A DNA stretch of 64,000 nt from Aequoribacter sp049615385 (GTDB lineage Bacteria; Pseudomonadota; Gammaproteobacteria; Pseudomonadales; Halieaceae). The notes beneath the pieces are model-generated. The model searched no databases. It was not told the origin of the DNA and worked only from the letters and a program-made list of their open reading frames with translations. The stretch lies in the NCBI RefSeq assembly GCF_049615385.1, contig NZ_JBMZFL010000006.1; one strand, given 5' to 3'. A program made the translations under genes and the position numbers. Shown here piece after piece: positions 25,654 through 35,088 of the stretch (positions within the stretch are counted from its first letter, which is position 1; each line of letters starts with the position of its first letter).

Positions 25654-26679
25654 ATGCTCGGACCAGAGCAGATAAAACTGCCGATTAAGCTCAATCCCAT
25701 GGTGGCCACCGAAGCCACTCCGCTGCGAGTAAACCACGAAGCGGGCCGGGCACTGGGTCTGCTTAACCACCAAATCATAAAAGGCTTAGTCGAAGCTCGG
25801 GGTGATGCACTGGGTTTGCGTTTAAAAGGTGAATTTCTAGAACTGCCTAAAGCCTGGCAAGGTCAAGTGGGTCAAACCCTAGCCTTTAAAGCGATTGCGA
25901 CCGCACAAGGCTTTAACTTAATCCCTCAAGCGCAAGTTGCCGCAGGACAAGGCCTATCGAGCGAGCTACTACGTTTATTTTTTAAGCCAGCAACGACGGC
26001 TCAAAGTTTTACACAGCTGCTGACCCAACTACCGCAATTAGCGCAACAATTACCCGCACTAGCATCTGCGTTGGGACCGCTGAATTTACGTTCTGGGGCC
26101 CTGAATGCGCAGAGCCTTGGCGCCGCGCTGCTGGCCTCGGGTTTGTTTGGTGAATCCAGGATCAAACGCGGGCTAGCTGACGGTGATTTAAAAGTCACTC
26201 TGCGTCAATTATTGCTTAACGAACTCGACGCCAGCGCCAGAGCCCTTCTGGGCGATGGTATCGACGAACTCGAGCACCGCCAGCTTGAAGCCGTGCAAGC
26301 ACAGCAACGCGGCGACACGCTGTTACATTTTTCGTTTTTACTAGACTCCAGACCCACAGAAATCCAAATGAGTCACACACCCGCCAGCGCAAGCGAAGAG
26401 CAAGCCGCCCCTTGGATCGTCGATTTGAAAACAGATCTCGGAGCTCAGGGCACGGTGTGGCTCAACTCCCGCCTCTACCTACCGTCGACCCTAGAGATCA
26501 TTGCGTGGATTCCCAATAAAGCGCTCGCGGCTGCGGCGCAGTCTCAGATGGCCGTACTTGAGCAGAACATTGCGGGTTTTAATCTGGCTCTTAAGCGGGC
26601 ACAAGTTATCGAAACGGAGCGACCCGAACGCGCTCAACAACACCCAAGGCCAGGTCAAGTGCTGGATGTCAGCACCTAG
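25654..26679 (+). CDS. Second FliK-like (hook-length control-type) protein
   Basis: 341 aa, Ala/Leu/Gln-rich. The C-terminal half (WIVDLKTDLGAQGTVWLNSRLYLPSTLEIIAWIPNKALAAAAQSQM) has the secondary-structure pattern of the FliK Flg_hook domain. It is followed 8 bp later by an FlhB C-domain protein, a pairing I know from pseudomonads, where the upstream gene is annotated as FliK-like. True FliK is at 8711. Assignment rests on this pairing plus a weak C-terminal match. Confidence 0.6.
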   Translation: MLGPEQIKLPIKLNPMVATEATPLRVNHEAGRALGLLNHQIIKGLVEARGDALGLRLKGEFLELPKAWQGQVGQTLAFKAIATAQGFNLIPQAQVAAGQGLSSELLRLFFKPATTAQSFTQLLTQLPQLAQQLPALASALGPLNLRSGALNAQSLGAALLASGLFGESRIKRGLADGDLKVTLRQLLLNELDASARALLGDGIDELEHRQLEAVQAQQRGDTLLHFSFLLDSRPTEIQMSHTPASASEEQAAPWIVDLKTDLGAQGTVWLNSRLYLPSTLEIIAWIPNKALAAAAQSQMAVLEQNIAGFNLALKRAQVIETERPERAQQHPRPGQVLDVST

Positions 26680-26687
26680 GAACAGTG

Positions 26688-26984
26688 ATGAGCGATGATA
26701 TTTACACAGGAAAGCGAACCACCGCCGTCGGTCTAGAGTATGGTCAGGCCCAAGCCCCGAGCGTCGTCTTGAATACCAATGACGAGGATGCACTCGCCGT
26801 GCTTGAGGAAGCCAAGCGCTTGGGTATACCGATATCTCACGACCCCCAATTGGTAGGCCTGCTATCACAGCTTGAAGTCGGCGAGGAAATTCCAGAGGAG
26901 CTGTTTGTCAGCGTGGCGGTGGTATTGTCATGGGTGTACTGGCTGAAGGGCTTAACGCCCGAAGATGGCCCTTTGCGAACCTGA
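26688..26984 (+). CDS. flhX: FlhB C-domain homolog (FlhX / EscU-like switch protein)
   Basis: 98 aa from ATG 26688 (GTG 26685 is in frame). The whole protein matches the C-terminal cytoplasmic part of FlhB: TAVGLEYGQAQAPSVVL, AKRLGIPISHDPQLVGLL, VGEEIPEELFVSVAVVLSWVYWLKG. It starts just after where the NPTH cleavage motif would be, so it resembles a pre-cut FlhB C-domain. Comparable proteins in other bacteria can replace the cleaved FlhB part. It follows the FliK-like gene and is convergent with flgN. Confidence 0.85.
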   Translation: MSDDIYTGKRTTAVGLEYGQAQAPSVVLNTNDEDALAVLEEAKRLGIPISHDPQLVGLLSQLEVGEEIPEELFVSVAVVLSWVYWLKGLTPEDGPLRT

Positions 26985-27022
26985 GATTTCCCACAAGTAC
27001 CGCTTCAGACTTAGGTAAAAGT

Positions 27023-27460
27023 CTAGACCTTACCCAAACTGCTTTTACCACCGCGATTACCCAGCCGCCCTAAACGATCATAGGTGTCCACCGTATTTTG
27101 AAGATTTGGGCTTTTAATGGTGTCCAATGCTGCCCGCACGGTATCCAGTTTGCGGGTGATGACAATTTCGTTGCGCTGGTGCTTGTCTTTACAGCGAACC
27201 AACGAATCTGTGATTACAGCCCACTGCAGGTTAGCTTCTGCCCCGTGCTCGGCAATGATGGTGCTATCGGCTTGCAGAGTGTTAATAGCGTCAATCGCGG
27301 CTGGGTCTCCAAGGGCTGCCAGGACTTGGGCTTTTTCAGACTGCAAAATCTCGAAGGCCTCTATGTCAGAGGCCTTGAGACATTCGAATTCTTGGTCCAG
27401 TAGCGCTTCGAGTTGCGCGCTGAGCTGCTCAAGTTGCGTCAATAATACGGTAAGCGACAT
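27023..27460 (-). CDS. flgN: FlgN, chaperone for FlgK and FlgL
   Basis: 145 aa, helical, with the FlgN pattern LEQLSAQLEALLDQEFECLKASDIEAFEILQSEKAQVLAAL and a C-terminal segment ending YDRLGRLGNRGG. It escorts hook-filament junction proteins to the export gate. It follows flgM by 13 bp and shares the sigma-28 promoter at 27822. Confidence 0.9.
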   Translation of the reverse strand: MSLTVLLTQLEQLSAQLEALLDQEFECLKASDIEAFEILQSEKAQVLAALGDPAAIDAINTLQADSTIIAEHGAEANLQWAVITDSLVRCKDKHQRNEIVITRKLDTVRAALDTIKSPNLQNTVDTYDRLGRLGNRGGKSSLGKV

Positions 27461-27473
27461 GCGCTTTAGTGTA

Positions 27474-27773
27474 TCAACGCGTGATCAAACTTTCTATTGA
27501 TGCAAAGCTTTCCGCAATACGCCGCGCATCGAGAGGGTAATTTCCATCTGCGATAGCTTGTTTAATACGCTCGACTTTAGCCTGATCAAACTCAGCATTC
27601 GATAATGCGGCTTCCGTCGCTTCGCTGAGCACGACCTCGTCGACGCCTGCGCTTTTCTCAGCGCCGATCACACCGGCCAAACCACTGTCGGACTCACCGC
27701 CACGCTTTACTTGTCGAGTGTCTAAGCCGCCCTTTACTAGGGAACGACCGACTTCTCCAATTCCATCTGCCAT
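27474..27773 (-). CDS. flgM: FlgM, anti-sigma-28 factor
   Basis: 99 aa. The C-terminal half VERIKQAIADGNYPLDARRIAESFASIESLI is the FliA-binding region of FlgM. It holds FliA inactive until exported through the finished hook. A near-consensus FliA site lies upstream, giving the usual feedback loop. Confidence 0.95.
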   Translation of the reverse strand: MADGIGEVGRSLVKGGLDTRQVKRGGESDSGLAGVIGAEKSAGVDEVVLSEATEAALSNAEFDQAKVERIKQAIADGNYPLDARRIAESFASIESLITR

Positions 27774-27821
27774 TTCGTTTCTCCCCTGTGCCTGCAGTGC
27801 ACAGATTTTTGTCTAATCCGT

Positions 27822-27848
27822 ATATCGGCAGTTCTTGAAAAGACTTTA
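27822..27848 (-). promoter_or_regulatory. Sigma-28 promoter of flgMN
   Basis: On the minus strand TAAAGTCT, N11, GCCGATAT: 7 of 8 at both elements against TAAAGTTT-N11-GCCGATAA. Located 49 bp before the flgM ATG. Confidence 0.88.
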
Positions 27849-27893
27849 ACACTTTTTTTAAAAAAATACGGTTAAAGTGACATTATCCTGAAA

Positions 27894-28625
27894 TCACAAG
27901 CTGGCTTGCCCAATACCAGTCACTTTAGCCTGCAATTCTTGCCCTGATTCTCGGTTTCTAAAGCGAATAACCTCGCCCACTTGGCCATTGGCGAGCGCTT
28001 CGACTTCTACTGCGATACTGAGTCCTCCCTGACTAAAGCTTAAGGTTACAGCTTCACCCTTTTTAATAGCGGGCGCCGACTTTACCATCGATGCACGCAA
28101 GACCTCACCCAAGCGCAGTAGCCTCGTTGCCTCTAATAGATCAAGGTCTTGTTTGCTGCTTAGCGCGTCGGGGGCCACCTTGTCGTCAGCCTTACGAACC
28201 TCGACCAACGCTTCACTTAAACGCTGCCCTCGGTGGACTCGCTCGCGCAGCACCAACACAACGCCCGGCGATTTATTGTCGCTGGTAAAAGGTCTTGGCT
28301 TGACAACTTCTTGTTCAATTTTTATCCGAATAAAGGCCTGCCATTCGGGATCTGCGCATCGTGTTTTTACGGTGGCTTGATCGCCAAAAGGAAAACTGTG
28401 CTCAAAGCCGTCGGGGCACTGGGGCACCTTCAGGCGTTTATCTGTGGCCAATACCACAAGACGCTCTTGCGCTACGCCCAAAGTCTGGCTGGCATAACTA
28501 GCGATCGACTCAATAAGCATGTCACGTGGCGCTGGATCGTCGGCACGAGCCACACCCAAACTGCACAGTGTGACTGCCAGCATTAGGCAAAAAAACGCAA
28601 GTTTTTGGTTTATTGCTAATTTCAT
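27894..28625 (-). CDS. flgA: FlgA, P-ring assembly chaperone
   Basis: 243 aa with a signal peptide (AVTLCSLGVARA) and a C-terminal SAF/ChapFlgA domain: VHRGQRLSEALVEVRKAD, LRLGEVLRASMV, KKGEAVTLSF, GQVGEVIRFRNRESGQELQAKVTG. It helps FlgI form the P ring in the periplasm. It is divergent from flgB and upstream of flgM; no strong promoter of its own is seen apart from the palindrome at 28697. Confidence 0.95.
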   Translation of the reverse strand: MKLAINQKLAFFCLMLAVTLCSLGVARADDPAPRDMLIESIASYASQTLGVAQERLVVLATDKRLKVPQCPDGFEHSFPFGDQATVKTRCADPEWQAFIRIKIEQEVVKPRPFTSDNKSPGVVLVLRERVHRGQRLSEALVEVRKADDKVAPDALSSKQDLDLLEATRLLRLGEVLRASMVKSAPAIKKGEAVTLSFSQGGLSIAVEVEALANGQVGEVIRFRNRESGQELQAKVTGIGQASL

Positions 28626-28696
28626 GGCGCCAGTATGTCTAACTGACTTCCAGCACGCAACCTTGGACTGCTACCGGCAAATATCGGCAACGCTCG

Positions 28697-28714
28697 GCGG
28701 CAAGACTTTGCCGC
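28697..28714. promoter_or_regulatory. Candidate FleQ-type operator in the flgA-flgB gap
   Basis: Perfect palindrome GCGGCAA-GACT-TTGCCGC. Two extra CGGCAA half sites lie at 28675 and 28685. It is 72 bp upstream of flgA and about 100 bp upstream of the flgB sigma-54 promoter, so it could act on both. Confidence 0.6.
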
Positions 28715-28811
28715 AACCCCTTTATTTAAAGTCGCAAGGCCTACCTAGAAAGGCCCTTGTTGTCAGCAATTATGCGTACATAAACTACTAAAAACTCTAC
28801 TTGCTAAAAGT

Positions 28812-28827
28812 TGGCATGCCCTTTGCA
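28812..28827 (+). promoter_or_regulatory. Sigma-54 promoter of flgB-flgL
   Basis: TGGCATG-CCCT-TTGCA, a near-perfect -24/-12 element. Expected start near 28839, about 79 nt before the flgB ATG. Confidence 0.9.
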
Positions 28828-28917
28828 ACCCCACCTGTGAAACGCTGACGTATGTCTGTTTTTTGACAGTATCGGCAGCACAAACAAAAACTTTAGGCAG
28901 AAATTCAGGGAGTGTGT

Positions 28918-29307
28918 ATGAGCATCCACTTTGCCGACAAAGCCCTAGGCGGGTTTCAGCGCAGTCTCGAACTGCGGGCGAAGCGCGTGGAGCTTTTGTC
29001 GCAAAACATTGCCAATGCCGACACGCCAAACTTCAAAGCGCGCGACCTAGACTTTAAGGCCGCCATGGCAAGCGCCCAAACGCAGTTCGTGAAAACCACG
29101 CACGCTGGCCATATTGCAAGTGCACCGGCCGGCTCGGGGAATGGCGTGATTCTAACGACGCCCCTAAACCCCTCCGCCGACGGCAACACGGTAGAGATTG
29201 GTGTCGAGCAAGCCAAATTTGGTCAGGCAGCCGCCGACTATCAAGCAACACTGCGCTTTTTGGAGTCGCGCGTTAGCGGCATCCGTAAAGCCCTGAAAGG
29301 AGAATAA
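28918..29307 (+). CDS. flgB: FlgB, proximal rod protein
   Basis: 129 aa from ATG 28918, chosen for CAGGGAG directly upstream over GTG 28912. Contains RAKRVELLSQNIANADTPNFKARDLDF, the rod-protein signature. First gene of the flgB-flgL unit. Confidence 0.96.
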   Translation: MSIHFADKALGGFQRSLELRAKRVELLSQNIANADTPNFKARDLDFKAAMASAQTQFVKTTHAGHIASAPAGSGNGVILTTPLNPSADGNTVEIGVEQAKFGQAAADYQATLRFLESRVSGIRKALKGE

Positions 29308-29309
29308 CG

Positions 29310-29732
29310 ATGGCCATTGACTCTTTATTCAACATTGCCAGCAGCGCCCTGAACGCGCAGCTCACGCGCATGAACACCACAGCATCGAACCTGGCAAACG
29401 CAAGTACCACAGCAAACTCCGAGGCCACTGCTTACAAAGCCAAGCGAGTCAACTTTGAATCGATCGTGCAAGAGGCACAGCTCGATGGCCAAGACTTTAA
29501 AGGTGGCGTACGTATTGGCGGCATCGTAACCGACAAAACACCGGTACCCAGTATGTTTGACCCGGGCCACCCCAACGCCGATGCCAATGGCTATGTGTAT
29601 GGCACTAACGTCAACGAAGTCGCGGAAATGGTCGACATGATGGCCGCCGCACGAAGCTACCAAAACAACGTGGAAGTGGTGAACACTGCCAAGCAACTGA
29701 TGCTGCGCACCCTGGAAATCACTAAGGCTTAA
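29310..29732 (+). CDS. flgC: FlgC, proximal rod protein
   Basis: 140 aa. N-terminus SLFNIASSALNAQLTRMNTTASNLANASTT and C-terminus NEVAEMVDMMAAARSYQNNVEVVNTAKQLMLRTLEI are standard FlgC. It starts 2 bp after flgB. Confidence 0.97.
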   Translation: MAIDSLFNIASSALNAQLTRMNTTASNLANASTTANSEATAYKAKRVNFESIVQEAQLDGQDFKGGVRIGGIVTDKTPVPSMFDPGHPNADANGYVYGTNVNEVAEMVDMMAAARSYQNNVEVVNTAKQLMLRTLEITKA

Positions 29733-29734
29733 TT

Positions 29735-30415
29735 ATGACAACGATCAACAACAACATTCTGACCACCAGCCAGTACCAGCAAAACAACTTAATGGCGCCG
29801 GCCGATAACGACATGTTAGGGCAAGATGCGTTCCTACGTCTGTTAACAACCCAATTACAAAACCAAGACCCCTTAAGCCCCATGGAGAACGAAGCCTTCG
29901 TTGCACAGCTAGCGCAGTTCTCGTCGGTAGAGGGCATTAAAGGCATGCAAGCCTCGTTAGAGACCATGGTGGGCTCGATGCGTAGCGACCAGCTATTGGC
30001 CGGTGCCAACCTCGTTGGTCGCAATGTTGGACTGGGCTCGCAGGGCGTACAAGCGGCTGGCGGAATTTCGACACAAATCGATATCGAACTCAGCGAAGCC
30101 GCCGACAATGTGAGCTTATCAGTGATCGATGACGCAACAGGCAAAGTGGTTTATCAAGGTGATTTAGGCCCCCAAACCGTAGGTACTATTAGCACCACCT
30201 GGGGCGGCGTTAACTCCCAAGGGCAAAGCTTATTACGCGGCTCGTACACATTTTTAGCGGTCGCGGAGAATGGCGCGCGCCGTGTCGAACAAACCAGCCA
30301 GGCGGTTGCCCAAGTGCAAAGCGTAGTCTGGAACCCATCCACTCAAACTATGAACCTAGAACTCAGCGGTGGTGCTCGCATCACAATGGCTGACATCGAA
30401 CGTATTTCAGGCTAA
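29735..30415 (+). CDS. flgD: FlgD, hook cap protein
   Basis: 226 aa. N-terminal GQDAFLRLLTTQLQNQDPLSPMENEAFVAQLAQFSSVEGI is the FlgD signature; the C-terminal part has the hook-cap Ig/tudor-like fold pattern (WGGVNSQGQSLLRGSYTF). It forms the scaffold for hook growth. Confidence 0.96.
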   Translation: MTTINNNILTTSQYQQNNLMAPADNDMLGQDAFLRLLTTQLQNQDPLSPMENEAFVAQLAQFSSVEGIKGMQASLETMVGSMRSDQLLAGANLVGRNVGLGSQGVQAAGGISTQIDIELSEAADNVSLSVIDDATGKVVYQGDLGPQTVGTISTTWGGVNSQGQSLLRGSYTFLAVAENGARRVEQTSQAVAQVQSVVWNPSTQTMNLELSGGARITMADIERISG

Positions 30416-30431
30416 GGCCAAGGAGATAACC

Positions 30432-31673
30432 ATGTCATTTTATACTGCACTTACCGGACTGAACGCAGCCTCTAAGGAACTTTCGGTTACCGCCAACAAT
30501 ATTGCCAACTCCAGCACCACTGGCTTTAAAAAGTCGACTGTCAGTTTTGGCGATATTTTTGCGAGCTCACCGCTGCAACAAAGCAGCACGGCGGTTGGCC
30601 AAGGTGTTGCCATTAAAGATGTGAATCAGCAGTTCACGCAGGGCTTTATCGAATTTTCGTCGAACGTATTAGACCTAGCCATTACGGGCGACGGATTCTT
30701 CCCACTGCGTACTAGCGACGGTGCGGATGTATACACCCGCAGCGGTATTTTTATGCTAGACCAGCAAAACCGTGTAGTAAACGATGCCGGTCAATTGCTG
30801 CAAGCAGTTCCCGTTGACTCAGCAGGTCGCGCCGATTTCAGCCGTGCGACAGGTTCACTAACCATACCGCCCATGACTTCTGGCCAAGCGGCTATTACTA
30901 GCAATGTTGATCTTGCCATCAACCTGCCATCGACAGCCAACGTACCTGCTGCCTTTAATATCAACGACCCAAACACGTTCAATGAAAGCACCTCGATGCG
31001 TGTTTTTGATGACGCGGGCAACGAACGAACACTCTCCTTGTACTACCGCTTAGATCAGGCGCCTAATGGTGTAGACGGCGGTATTTGGGAAGTACACGCC
31101 TACCTCGACGGTGAGCCCTTGACTGGCACCGCTGCAGGCGGTGGTGCTGTTGCTAACCCTGCGACGCTGACCTTCGATAATGCCGGTGCAGTGACTTCAG
31201 GTGCCTTTGATTTTGGCGATGCTTTAGGCGGAGCCTTGAACGTCGATTTAACGGCTTCTTCAGAGCTTGACGCACCATTTGATTTAGTCAGTCAAAGCGT
31301 GGATGGCCAGGGCGAAGGCGAACTCTTGGGTCTTGATATTAACGACCAAGGTTTGGTGTCGGCGAGCTACTCAAACGGTACTCAGGTGGCTTTGGGTAAA
31401 ATCGTACTGGCCAACTTTGATGTACCCACCAACCTACGCCAATTAGGTGACAGCACCTTCGTAGCGACGGCCGATTCGGGTGATGCACGCATCGCTGAAG
31501 CTGGCAGCTCAGGTTTTGGCACCATTCGCGCCGGCGCGCTCGAGCGTTCGAATGTGGATCTCACCGAAGAATTGGTGTCGATGATTAACTCGCAGCGCAA
31601 GTTCCAAGCGAATGCTAAAGCCATCGAGACCAACTCGACACTAGCGCAAACCATTATCAACCTGCGTAGTTAA
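30432..31673 (+). CDS. flgE: FlgE, hook protein
   Basis: 413 aa from ATG 30432, preceded by AAGGAGATAACC. N-terminus MSFYTALTGLNAASKELSVTANNIANSSTTGFKKS and C-terminus ELVSMINSQRKFQANAKAIETNSTLAQTIINLRS are typical hook protein. Follows flgD by 16 bp. Confidence 0.96.
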   Translation: MSFYTALTGLNAASKELSVTANNIANSSTTGFKKSTVSFGDIFASSPLQQSSTAVGQGVAIKDVNQQFTQGFIEFSSNVLDLAITGDGFFPLRTSDGADVYTRSGIFMLDQQNRVVNDAGQLLQAVPVDSAGRADFSRATGSLTIPPMTSGQAAITSNVDLAINLPSTANVPAAFNINDPNTFNESTSMRVFDDAGNERTLSLYYRLDQAPNGVDGGIWEVHAYLDGEPLTGTAAGGGAVANPATLTFDNAGAVTSGAFDFGDALGGALNVDLTASSELDAPFDLVSQSVDGQGEGELLGLDINDQGLVSASYSNGTQVALGKIVLANFDVPTNLRQLGDSTFVATADSGDARIAEAGSSGFGTIRAGALERSNVDLTEELVSMINSQRKFQANAKAIETNSTLAQTIINLRS

Positions 31674-31695
31674 GCTTAAGTTGGAGTAAGACGCC

Positions 31696-32460
31696 ATGGA
31701 CCGTTTGATTTACACCGCCGTTGCCGCTTTAGAGAGCCACAACGTCACGCGCGCGAATATTACCCATTCGCTCGCAAACGTATCGACGGTGGGTTTCAAA
31801 AAGAGCATGGCGCTTGCCGAAACCGCAGTAAACGTCGGCGGCAACGCCGACAGCACTCGCGTGCAGCCGCGTAACGAAGGCAAAGAATTTATCGATTTAA
31901 CCGCGGGCCCAAGACAGACCACGGGGCGCAAGTTAGACATCGCCATGAACGAAGAAACAGTCATGGGTGTGCAAGCCACCAATGGTCAAATCGCATTCAC
32001 CCGCCGCGGTGATCTGCGTGTGACTACCGAAGGCTTACTCGAAACCGGACAAGGCCATGCTGTCTTAGGTGATGGTGGTGACCCGATTACTGTGCCCACA
32101 GGGCAAGCTCTAAATATTGCGCCAGACGGAACCATCTTTGCGCAGAACGAGCTCGACCCCAACGCAGCACCCGTTCTTGTTGGGCAATTGATGCTGCGCG
32201 ATGCAAGTCAAACGCCCCTATTGCGCCGCCAGGACACTTTGTTCGAGCCCGAAGCACTTGCGGGGTTCGGCGGTGACTTTGAGACAGGACCCAAGGCGGC
32301 ATCGGTGACGTCAGGCGCATTAGAAGGCAGTAATGCCAACCCGGTCGAAGTCATGGTGCAGTTAATGGACTTTACACGCAAATTTGAAAGCCAAGTCAAA
32401 ATCATCGCCGAGATGAAAAAGTTAGATGAATCTGGCGCCACCATGATTCGTGGTAGCTAG
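31696..32460 (+). CDS. flgF: FlgF, proximal rod protein
   Basis: 254 aa. N-terminus MDRLIYTAVAALESHNVTRANITHSLANVSTVGFKKS and a C-terminal rod motif (VMVQLMDFTRKFESQVKIIAEMKKLDESG) fit FlgF. RBS GGAG upstream. Lies between flgE and flgG. Confidence 0.94.
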   Translation: MDRLIYTAVAALESHNVTRANITHSLANVSTVGFKKSMALAETAVNVGGNADSTRVQPRNEGKEFIDLTAGPRQTTGRKLDIAMNEETVMGVQATNGQIAFTRRGDLRVTTEGLLETGQGHAVLGDGGDPITVPTGQALNIAPDGTIFAQNELDPNAAPVLVGQLMLRDASQTPLLRRQDTLFEPEALAGFGGDFETGPKAASVTSGALEGSNANPVEVMVQLMDFTRKFESQVKIIAEMKKLDESGATMIRGS

Positions 32461-32479
32461 GAAGGAGTAAGGAGATAGT

Positions 32480-33265
32480 ATGGACGCTTCACTTTGGGTC
32501 GCAAAAACGGGATTAACCGCTCAGCAAACACGCATGACGGTCATTTCCAACAACCTCGCAAACGTCAACACGGTAGGCTTTAAAAAGGACCGTGCGGTGT
32601 TTGAAGACTTACTCTACCAGAACGTTCGTCAGCCGGGTGCTGCGACCGACCAAGAATCGGAGGCGCCCACCGGTTTATTGCTGGGTACCGGTACACGCAT
32701 TATCGCCACCGAGAAAATCAACTCGCAGGGCAATATGATTGCCACCGAGAACGCCCTAGATGTGGCAATTGCCGGCGACGGCTATTTTCAGGTGCAGCAA
32801 GCCGATGGCACCTTAGCCTACACGCGTGACGGAAGTTTTAAACTGGACTCTGATGGCCAACTCGTCACCGCAAACGGCGAGGCTCTAGTGCCTGGCGTCA
32901 CCATCCCAGAAAACGCAGCGGCCATTACCATTGGGCGCGACGGGACCGTCAGTGCCGAGCTAGAGGCTGGCGCGGGCGAAGTACAGCTCGGCCAAATCCA
33001 GGTCACCCGATTCGTCAACGAGGCCGGTCTGCAGTCGATTGGCCGCAACCTATTGCGTCCGACCAATGCCAGTGGCCCCGGTACCGTGGGCATTCCCGGT
33101 AACGGCGGTTTGGGCCAATTGGTACAGGGCTCATTAGAGGCCTCTAACGTGAACGTGGTGGAGGAAATGGTCAACATGATCGAAACCCAGCGCGCTTATG
33201 AGGTTAACTCTAAAGCGATCGCAGCAGCCGATGGCATGTTGCGCTTCTTGAACAACAACTTATAA
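32480..33265 (+). CDS. flgG: FlgG, distal rod protein
   Basis: 261 aa. MDASLWVAKTGLTAQQTRMTVISNNLANVNTVGFKKDRAVFEDLLYQN and the C-terminal NVVEEMVNMIETQRAYEVNSKAIAAADGML are strongly conserved FlgG. Preceded by AAGGAGTAAGGAG. Confidence 0.98.
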   Translation: MDASLWVAKTGLTAQQTRMTVISNNLANVNTVGFKKDRAVFEDLLYQNVRQPGAATDQESEAPTGLLLGTGTRIIATEKINSQGNMIATENALDVAIAGDGYFQVQQADGTLAYTRDGSFKLDSDGQLVTANGEALVPGVTIPENAAAITIGRDGTVSAELEAGAGEVQLGQIQVTRFVNEAGLQSIGRNLLRPTNASGPGTVGIPGNGGLGQLVQGSLEASNVNVVEEMVNMIETQRAYEVNSKAIAAADGMLRFLNNNL

Positions 33266-33276
33266 GCAGGCCTAGC

Positions 33277-33954
33277 ATGAAACTCAAAAATCTATTCAGT
33301 GTTTGTGCCCTAGCCTCGTTGACCGGCTGTGCAGCGGCACCTGTGATGGAGCCCAGTGCCGAGTTCGCCGTCGTAAGACCGACGCAAATGGCCCCCGAGC
33401 GCATTCCAACCGGCTCGATTATGGATAACACCCGCCGCATGTCGTTATTTGAAGGTCAGCGCCACTGGAACGTGGGCGACTTGGTTACCATTATTTTGGC
33501 CGAGACAACGCAAGCATCGCGCACAGCAGGCTTAAGCGCTGACCGCAGCGCCAGTAACGATGTGCTAGATACTGCCAGCATGGGCGGTAAATTCTTATCC
33601 CAGGGTGGCTTTATCGGCGCTCTTAAAAAAGACGGTGCCAGCATTACAAGTGACGCCACTGGCAGTGCCAACCAAGCGGCCAGCTTGCAGGGTTCCTTAA
33701 CCGCAACGGTCACTGAAGTGTTGCCGAATGGCAATCTGATTGTGGTCGGCGAGAAACAGCTGGCCCTGTCTGAAGGCAGCGAATTTATTCAGGTCACAGG
33801 TGTCGTCCGAGCACAAGATATCCAACCCGATAACACGGTTCTGTCGCGCCGTATTGCGAATGCACAGATTTCGTATCGCGGCACAGGCGAACTCGCCCGT
33901 GCGGCCAAACCCGGTTGGGGCACCAGCCTGCTCTACAACCTGTGGCCATTTTAG
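33277..33954 (+). CDS. flgH: FlgH, L-ring lipoprotein
   Basis: 225 aa with lipobox SLTGC. Conserved FlgH segments GSIMDN, VGDLVTIILAETTQAS, VLPNGNLIVVGEKQLALSEGSEFIQVTGVVR and ISYRGTGELARAAKPGW are present. It forms the outer-membrane ring. Confidence 0.97.
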   Translation: MKLKNLFSVCALASLTGCAAAPVMEPSAEFAVVRPTQMAPERIPTGSIMDNTRRMSLFEGQRHWNVGDLVTIILAETTQASRTAGLSADRSASNDVLDTASMGGKFLSQGGFIGALKKDGASITSDATGSANQAASLQGSLTATVTEVLPNGNLIVVGEKQLALSEGSEFIQVTGVVRAQDIQPDNTVLSRRIANAQISYRGTGELARAAKPGWGTSLLYNLWPF

Positions 33955-33963
33955 GGGATTATT

Positions 33964-35088
33964 ATGCTTCGCTTAATGACAGCCTTTATTGTTAGCACAC
34001 TGCTCACCCAAGCCGCATTCGCAGACCGTATCAAAGACATGGTCAGCGTCGCCGGCGTGCGCAATAACCAGCTCGTCGGTTATGGTCTAGTCGTCGGCCT
34101 TAACGGTACCGGTGACGGGTCGGATATTTCCTTTACCGGCCAAAGCCTTAAATCAATTTTGTCGAGCCTTGGTGTTACGACCAACCCTTTTGATAGTTTT
34201 GATGTCGAGACATCAGCAGGGCGTCCACTCGAAGTGGACAACGTGGCGGCGGTGATGGTGACGGCCGAGCTACCACCATTTATCAAACCAGGCCAACGTA
34301 TTGATGTGAATGTGTCTACCGTGGGTGCAGCAACCTCGCTACGAGGTGGCAGCTTAATCATGACCCGCTTACGCGGTATCGACGGCGAGACCTACGCCAT
34401 TGCACAAGGCGCTCTAACGGTGACCGGTATTACCGCGGAAGCCGCAGGCACCAGCGTGCAAACCGGGGTACCCACTGCCGGGCGCATTCCTGACGGAGCC
34501 ATCGTCGAGCGTATGGTCGAAACGCCCTTCGATAAAACCGAGCACATTGTACTGAACATTCACGAGCGCGATTTTTCGACGACCAATGCCATTACCGAAA
34601 AAATCAACGAAACCTTTGGGGCGGGCACAGCCATGGCGCTTGATGGTGTATCGGTCGCAGTGCGCGCGCCGATCGACACCTCGCAGCGCGTAAACTTTTT
34701 AAGCATGATCGAAAACCTAGATGTTGAACCGGGCGCACCTGCGGCACGCGTAGTGGTTAACTCACGCACAGGCACCGTCGTAATCAACCGCGCCGTGCGA
34801 GTCGATGCAGCCGCTGTGACACACGGTACAATTAGTGTTCGAGTCACGGCAACCAACGAGGCCAGTCAGCCCAATCCTTTTGCTGGCGGCGAGACTGAAC
34901 AGGTGCAGAATGCGGAAATTTCGGTGCAAGACGACGCCAAACAAATGGTCTTGTTCCAGCCAGGTATCGACTTGCGTGACTTAGTCGATGCGGTCAACCA
35001 AGTCGGTGCCTCGCCCTCGTCGCTAATCGCGATTCTTGAGGCATTAAAGCGCTCGGGTAGCCTAAAAGCTGAACTGGTGGTGATCTAA
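33964..35088 (+). CDS. flgI: FlgI, P-ring protein
   Basis: 374 aa with a signal peptide (LLTQAAFA). DRIKDMVSVAGVRNNQLVGYGLVVGLNGTGD and the C-terminal LRDLVDAVNQVGASPSSLIAILEALKRSGSLKAELVVI are standard FlgI. It forms the periplasmic ring with help from FlgA. Confidence 0.98.
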   Translation: MLRLMTAFIVSTLLTQAAFADRIKDMVSVAGVRNNQLVGYGLVVGLNGTGDGSDISFTGQSLKSILSSLGVTTNPFDSFDVETSAGRPLEVDNVAAVMVTAELPPFIKPGQRIDVNVSTVGAATSLRGGSLIMTRLRGIDGETYAIAQGALTVTGITAEAAGTSVQTGVPTAGRIPDGAIVERMVETPFDKTEHIVLNIHERDFSTTNAITEKINETFGAGTAMALDGVSVAVRAPIDTSQRVNFLSMIENLDVEPGAPAARVVVNSRTGTVVINRAVRVDAAAVTHGTISVRVTATNEASQPNPFAGGETEQVQNAEISVQDDAKQMVLFQPGIDLRDLVDAVNQVGASPSSLIAILEALKRSGSLKAELVVI

